Shown here piece by piece: positions 59,551 to 64,000 of a stretch of DNA of 64,000 nt. A program made the translations under genes and the position numbers. The notes beneath the pieces were generated by a model. The model did not search any database. It worked only from the letters and a program-made list of their open reading frames with translations, and was not told the origin of the DNA. Each line of letters starts with the position of its first letter. Within the stretch, counting starts at the first letter, position 1. Origin of the DNA: Corythucha ciliata (lineage: Eukaryota > Arthropoda > Insecta > Hemiptera > Tingidae); NCBI GenBank assembly GCA_038030265.1, contig CM075939.1:5375253-5439252 (forward strand), read 5' to 3'.

Positions 59551-59622
59551 GCCTCCGTGGCGCAAATGGCAGCGTGCTGGACTGGTAATCCAGAGGTTGC
59601 GGGTTCAAATCCCGCCGGAGAG
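59551..59622 (+). tRNA. tRNA-Thr-like gene, anticodon GGT, tandem copy
   Basis: Identical body to 59218-59289, 333 bp downstream, followed by T6. Anticodon at 59584-59586. Confidence 0.65.
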
Positions 59623-59716
59623 CCATTTTTTCTCGAAACTCGAATCGTGTTGGGCTATGCCCTTCCATCGTCCGGCATAATATCAGTTTAATTAATTTAC
59701 TAACTAAATACATATT

Positions 59717-59862
59717 AAGCCGGATACACACATGCGGTACTTGCCAAGTAACTTGCCAAATATTCAATCAATTTCTAGCCATTGTCTACAAACCAACCAG
59801 CTGAGAATTTCAAAAATGTGTTGCTCGTTACTTGGCAAGTACCGCATGTGTGTATCCGGCTT
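59717..59862. mobile_element. 146-bp MITE with 36-bp perfect terminal inverted repeats
   Basis: AAGCCGGATACACACATGCG plus 16 more bases (to 59752) is perfectly inverted at 59827-59862. The internal part is 74 bp. TAT/ATA-like bases flank both ends (a TA target duplication is possible). The perfect arms indicate recent mobility. Confidence 0.85.
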
Positions 59863-59942
59863 TATATGAATATGCTTGACATGTCACTTGTGGGAGAGAC
59901 ACAGTTCATTAACTTGCTCTCGTGCAAATCCATGCTATAACT

Positions 59943-59976
59943 ATAAATAAGTAAATAAATAAATAAATAAATAAAG
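59943..59976. repeat. AAAT microsatellite
   Basis: Seven to eight AAAT units. It lies about 200 bp beyond the 3' end of the minus-strand LINE coding relic, so it could be its simple-repeat tail. Confidence 0.7.
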
Positions 59977-60159
59977 GACAGTGTTTAGTTTAAGGACATA
60001 TGGAACAGCTCCATGTTTCAAAGAGTCGCACACACTTTTACTATTGGCAGAGAAGGTCGGTGTGACGCTTGCGCTTTAGCCGTCTTCCAGGTCTATCGGG
60101 AGGTCTATCGTTGGGTATACTTGATACGATTGGATTCGGATGACTAATGAGGCGTCTGT

Positions 60160-61830
60160 AGTGCCGGTTTTACGATTCATTGACTGTTTCGTGCACTGTT
60201 GCAATTTTGAGGTCGTTATGCAGGGTAGTATTTCTCACATTCCAAGGTGCGTTTGTTATCATCCGTAGTCGACGGTTTTGGAAAACCTGTACGCGGTTGA
60301 TTTGAATGTAGGAAGCGCCCCCCCCCCCTTCCCATATAGGGCTACCGTATATGGGCCTAATTAGTGTCAAGTATAACAGTCTTTTAATGTTCAGTGTGAG
60401 AGGAGTTAGTTTATTAAGCGGAGAGCTTTGAGACGTAAGCGACATCGTTGTAGAGTGCACGTAATGTGATAATTGAACGTCATCCGTTTGTCGAGCGTGA
60501 GCCCCAGGTACCTAACATGGTCAACAATCTCCACCGCTTCGCCGTTAATCTGGACTGCAGGAGTGTGGGAACTTGTGCAAGTAGGTGAACAGCACCATTT
60601 GCGACTTCTGTGGGTTGGGCTTTATTTTCCATTTATTGGCCCACTGCACCATTCTCTTCGGTGTAGTTTTGCAAGTGATCCTGGCACACAGTCCCGTTAG
60701 GTGACCGGCTGAGAATAGCGGTGTCGTCAGCAAATTGCGCAATCGTAGTTTCTGGTGAGGAAGGGATCGGCATGTCGCTGGCATAAACCAAGTACAGCAA
60801 TGGGCCCAGGACACTCCCTTGAGGCAGACCAGCTTCAATTGAACATGAGTTTGAAGAATACCAGTTTTGACGAACTGTTAACGTTCTGTTTGAAAGGTAG
60901 GACCGGATCATACGAAAGTATGTATCTGGGAGGACAGTTTTGAGCTTATAGAGGAGACCGGCGTGCCAAACTCGATCGAAGGGCTTCTGTGCATCAGCGA
61001 TGACCCCGACACAAACTTCTTTTGCTTCGTAACTTTTCATGATTTGTTCAACCACTCTGTCTAATTGGTGTATGCACGAGTGAGAGTTGTGAAATCCAAA
61101 TTGAGTAGAAGGTATTATCGGTTCGACATAGGGAAGGATTTTGCGAAGGAGCAACTTTTCAAATATTTTTGACAGTAGTGTCAGTAGACTAATGTGTCGA
61201 TAGCTCCAAGGATCACGCTTCTCTTTCCCAGGTTTATGCACCGTGATGATGCATGCTTCCATTTTGCGGGAAATATCCAAGACGAAGGACGCCTGGAGTT
61301 GTCCTTGCTGGCATGTTCTTAATAGCCGTATAGACTTGAGCTGGAGTGAATTGGTCATGAAAAATACTCGGCTGCAGTGGAGCGTCGACGTATGTTTGAA
61401 TTTCTTCGTCCGTAGATGCGTTGCCAGGGTTATTTGTCTTGAACTGGTCGACCAAAAGTTGAGAGAACAAGTCTGCTTTCTCAGGAGGCGAACAATACCA
61501 TCGAGAATTGTACAAGAGAGACTTTGTTCCTTGAGGCTCTTTGGTTAGTTTTCTTGCCTTTTTGAAAAGTGATCCGTCATTGGGATCTAGTATTGCTAGA
61601 TCCTTCCTTATGTATTCTTCCTTCCATTGTGCCAGGGATTCTGAGATTCAGGGCAGTGAGCGCTGTGACTAGGGGTTGTACTAGAGACAATAATTGATCG
61701 ATTTTCTTTAGGAGGATAGACATCTGTGATTCAGAGGATTCGTTTGTGTGGTAGACCAGAGGGGGTGACGACACTACTTCATTATTCGAGACAGGGGGTA
61801 AGTTATTCAAATTCCGTTTGTTTTTGTCGT
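60160..61830 (-). mobile_element. Jockey-like non-LTR retrotransposon relic
   Basis: Minus-strand pieces in order: 61810-61577 (a Leu-rich helix that may be the end of ORF1), 61515-61234 (linker with EKADLFSQLLVDQF and FTPAQVYTAIKNM), 61358-60633 (reverse transcriptase), 60838-60545 and 60460-60170 (thumb and C-terminal part, LYLTLIRPIYGSPIW). Each piece is in a different frame from its neighbour, so there are several frameshifts. The endonuclease domain is missing. GC content is higher than in surrounding DNA. Confidence 0.8.
60633..61358 (-). pseudogene. Reverse transcriptase of the jockey-like element
   Basis: Motifs: HKPGKEKRDPWSYRHISLL, LSKIFEKLLL, IIPSTQFGF, a motif A region ADAQKPFDRVWH (Asp about residue 112), AGLPQGSVLGPLLYLVY and the catalytic FADDTAIL (residues 199-206). 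YRPISL has become YRHISL and the EKAFD-type segment has become QKPFD, which suggests decay. Upstream and downstream domains are out of frame. Confidence 0.85.
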
Positions 61831-61929
61831 GCTTTTAGCGAATAAGGAGCGCGAAGAAGCACTGGCGGCCTATGCGTATCGGGGCCCGGGGCGGAAATCT
61901 TCAAGAGGCCCCAAAAAGTCTCTAACTAT

Positions 61930-62830
61930 ACATAAAACCTCTGTTGGTAACCTCTAAGGACTTTTCCTAATTTTAGCCAAGGCCTTTTCCACATATTGTA
62001 GGCAAATTACCGCTATTTCCACAAACTATCCGCTAAACAGCGCTAATGCCAAGTTTAAACCGCGAATTTCTCCATTTTAGCCGACAATGAGTGCTTTTTG
62101 TTAACTTTAACAGCTAATTAGCGCTTTTCGCCGCAAATTAGCAACGGATTAGCGGGGTAATCCCCTCCCACCACCTTACAGACATAAATATGCGCTTTTC
62201 CCCAACTTTAGCAGCAAAGTAGATTTTTTATCCTGTGAATCAGCGATGTTTCTTTAACTTTCCTTGAGTTGGCGTTTTCCACAATTTTAGCTGCAAATTA
62301 GCGATTTTTTCTAGCGGTTTAGTCAGTATGAGCTGAAAATTACTCAATATTAGCGGTGAAATTCTCGAAATGTTTACCACAAATTAGCATTTTTTGTTCA
62401 CCGTAACCATACACTGCGGAATAGCGATTTCCTTTCAGTTTTAGCCGTGAATTTGCGAGTTTTTCACTCATTAGCCTCAAAGTCTCCCGAGGAAGCCGGG
62501 AATTAACGTATTTCCAATTTTTGACGCAAATTTAAATTTGTCTCAATTTTAGCCGTGAGTTAGCGCTTTTTTGTAAATTTAGCAGTGCAGTAGCTAATTT
62601 TGTTTATTTTAGCCACGATATTTTTACTGGAAATCGGCAATTCTTCCATTTTTGACAGTGAATTAGCACTTTTAGTTTCAATTTAGGCTGAAAATTAACT
62701 TTTCTCTTTATTCTAGCCAGAAGAATTACTGATTTTCTCCATATCAGCCGCAAATTGGCGGGTTCTTTTACATTTCGGCACCACATTAGTAATTTTTTGG
62801 CTTATTATTTCTCAATAATAAGTCTTTGTA
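61930..62830 (-). repeat. Family A array, reverse
   Basis: Begins about 70 bp after ACTGGCGGCCTATGCGTATC and GGGGCCCGGGGCGGAAATC, another GC-rich array boundary; about 28 units follow. Confidence 0.75.
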
Positions 62831-62888
62831 ATCGTATCGCAAAAAAATTTTTTTGACCCGTAGAATCCAAATCTGCAATAAAAAAAAA

Positions 62889-63143
62889 TGTCCGTCCGCC
62901 GTCCGGGCCATATCTTGCCCTAGGATTGCTCGAAAAAACTCGTTCTTTCGCACATAGACTCCATTTGGGGTCTAGTTGGCCCTAACATCTGATCAGTTTG
63001 ATCAAATAACCTCCTTGGGTTTTATAGGCCAAAAACGGGTCCAAAACGGGGATTTTCAAAGGATTTGGGGTCATAGGGGTGTGGGGTGTCGATTTTCATG
63101 TAATTTCAAGCCGGATTTGACTACATCCATGAATAATAAACCC
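62889..63143 (+). mobile_element. Solo arm of foldback element 3
   Basis: A single copy in the same orientation as the left arm at 11653-11910, starting TGTCCGTCCGCCGTCCGGGCC and ending in ATGAATAATAAACCC. It is embedded in a family A array and has no matching right arm nearby. Confidence 0.8.
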
Positions 63144-63204
63144 ACAGTCGAAATAATAAGGCATTGTTCGATAATTCTCAGCGTTTTTTCAATTTGAATT
63201 GTAT

Positions 63205-64000
63205 GTAGAATAGGGCTTCATCTCAGTTCTAGCCGTGAATCAGTGTTTTTTCTTTTACTTATAACCATGAATTTGCCGTTTATCTCAATATTAGCCACAA
63301 ATTTGTCGTCAGAAGGCGGAATTATAAATTCCAACACACTTTATCCGCGACTATTTTCCTCAACTTTAGCCGCGAATTCGTTTTTTTTTTTTCAATTGTA
63401 GCTGCTTTGAAGCGTTTTCAACCTGTGAATTCGCGAATTACCTTAATTTTAGCCACAAATTGGTGATTTCATCAATTTTTAGCCGGGAGTAACACTTGTT
63501 CCCAATTTGAGCTGAAAACGAGAGTTTTTATTTATTTATGGCAGGCTAATTATAGTGAATTTTTCAATATTAGCTGCGGTTTTTTTTTTTAACTTCAGCC
63601 CCACGTTGGCATTTTTCCTTCAATTTTTGCTATTGATTAACGTTTATTGTTTAGTTTTAGCCTCAATCAGAAGCTACGCATTTGCGTTTTGTTGGCATTG
63701 GTTTGTCGCGTTCTCTTTGGTGTACAAAATAACGGCCAACGAAAGATTTAGAGATCTTTTTTATAACCACAATGAAAAATTTGGAAAATACGAACTCGCG
63801 ATCAAACTGATTTATGTTGTTTTTTTAACATAATATTTGTTATTTTTTCAAAATAAAAATGGAGGTTTGTTAGCTGTTGGCACGCTACAACTTTAACCAA
63901 TTTTGGCCACGGGTTAGCGCTTTTAATCAATTTTAGCAGTGCACTAGGGATTCTTTCGTTTTTTGGCGATTTTCCTCCATTTTAGCAACGATTTGGCGTT
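63205..64000 (-). repeat. Family A array, reverse, cut by window end
   Basis: TTTTAGCCGCGAATTCG-type units, interrupted at about 63.69-63.86 kb by non-repeat sequence with a short open frame ending before AATAAA; no family recognised. Confidence 0.7.

Larger units (their letters stand above)
58825..59700. repeat. tRNA-bearing unit: inverted pair plus direct copy
   Basis: The unit is about 330 bp: AATCTAACAACATCTAGATA, then a GATCAGGAGAAGCGCC block, GGACCTAGGCGGGGTTCGGC, the tRNA, CGAATCGTGTTGGGCTATGC and TAATATCAGTTTAATT. Copy 1 (58.83-59.14 kb) is inverted relative to copies 2 and 3, with a palindrome centre near 59.15 kb. Sequence is conserved on both sides of the tRNA, so this is a duplicated gene unit rather than a SINE with a tRNA head. 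A fourth, older unit is at 46.94-47.15 kb. Confidence 0.8.

Noticed and set aside
58825..59700. A tRNA-derived SINE
   Set aside because: The tRNA is in the middle of the repeated unit with more than 100 bp of conserved sequence upstream, whereas a SINE starts with its tRNA part.
59184..59767. ORFs on the minus strand with GFEPATSGLPVQHAA or RRDLNPQPLDYQSS
   Set aside because: These are antisense translations of the tRNA-like genes, a well-known false-protein pattern.
63555..63833. 92-codon plus-strand ORF near the right end with downstream AATAAA
   Set aside because: Its first half is translated family A repeat and the rest matches nothing I recognise; support is too weak to call a gene.

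Overview
The window is nuclear DNA of an animal, most likely an invertebrate. The evidence is two spliced animal genes with canonical GT-AG introns, most of them 54-100 nt; relics of Ty3/gypsy, copia, jockey-like LINE and GIY-YIG-bearing elements; tRNA-like genes with Pol III box sequences; and no bacterial-style gene packing. The jockey-type reverse transcriptase hints at an arthropod, but I cannot name the species.

Two real genes stand out. (1) At the left end, 563-1734 (+), is an intact two-exon gene for actin-related protein 1 (Arp1/centractin), the filament subunit of dynactin. (2) From about 50.65 kb down to 26.32 kb on the minus strand is one large gene that I assembled exon by exon: 43 coding exons, about 1,950 codons. 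It encodes a long coiled-coil protein of the MTCL/SOGA (microtubule crosslinking factor) family. Splice phases agree at every junction except one, a single-base frameshift with an in-frame stop at the end of exon 29 (near 32815). A 95-codon open block at 47741-48028 with repeated QT/TQT motifs could be an alternative last exon.

About half of the window is degenerate minisatellite with a unit near 30 bp. I separate three families. A has the core CTAATTCGCGGCTAAAATTG followed by AGAAAAA. B has GAGCCAGACCCGCGAAAATG. C has GACGATTCGTGCCCTAAAAA. Each occurs on both strands, often flipping orientation abruptly, and they fill the three giant introns of the MTCL-like gene while all its other introns stay small. 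A fourth array has a 17-bp unit (35.7-36.5 kb).

Mobile elements: Ty3/gypsy relics at 5.8-6.95 kb and 55.3-56.7 kb (the second goes from gag straight into RNase H), a copia gag with a copia-type primer-binding site at 13.0-13.5 kb, a GIY-YIG fragment at 7.7 kb, a jockey-like reverse transcriptase at 60.2-61.8 kb, a run of three foldback elements at 10.6-12.3 kb, a repeat family at 22.6-23.0 and 53.9-54.5 kb containing a 32-bp satellite, and a 146-bp element with 36-bp terminal inverted repeats at 59.7 kb. Four tRNA-Thr-like genes (one at 47.0 kb, three at 58.9-59.6 kb) sit inside a repeated unit of about 330 bp.

Layout: 0-2.8 kb Arp1; 2.8-26 kb repeats and element relics, with one possible small exon near 15.8 kb; 26.3-50.65 kb the MTCL-like gene; 50.8-53.7 kb family C array; 53.9-64 kb elements, tRNA-like units and family A arrays.
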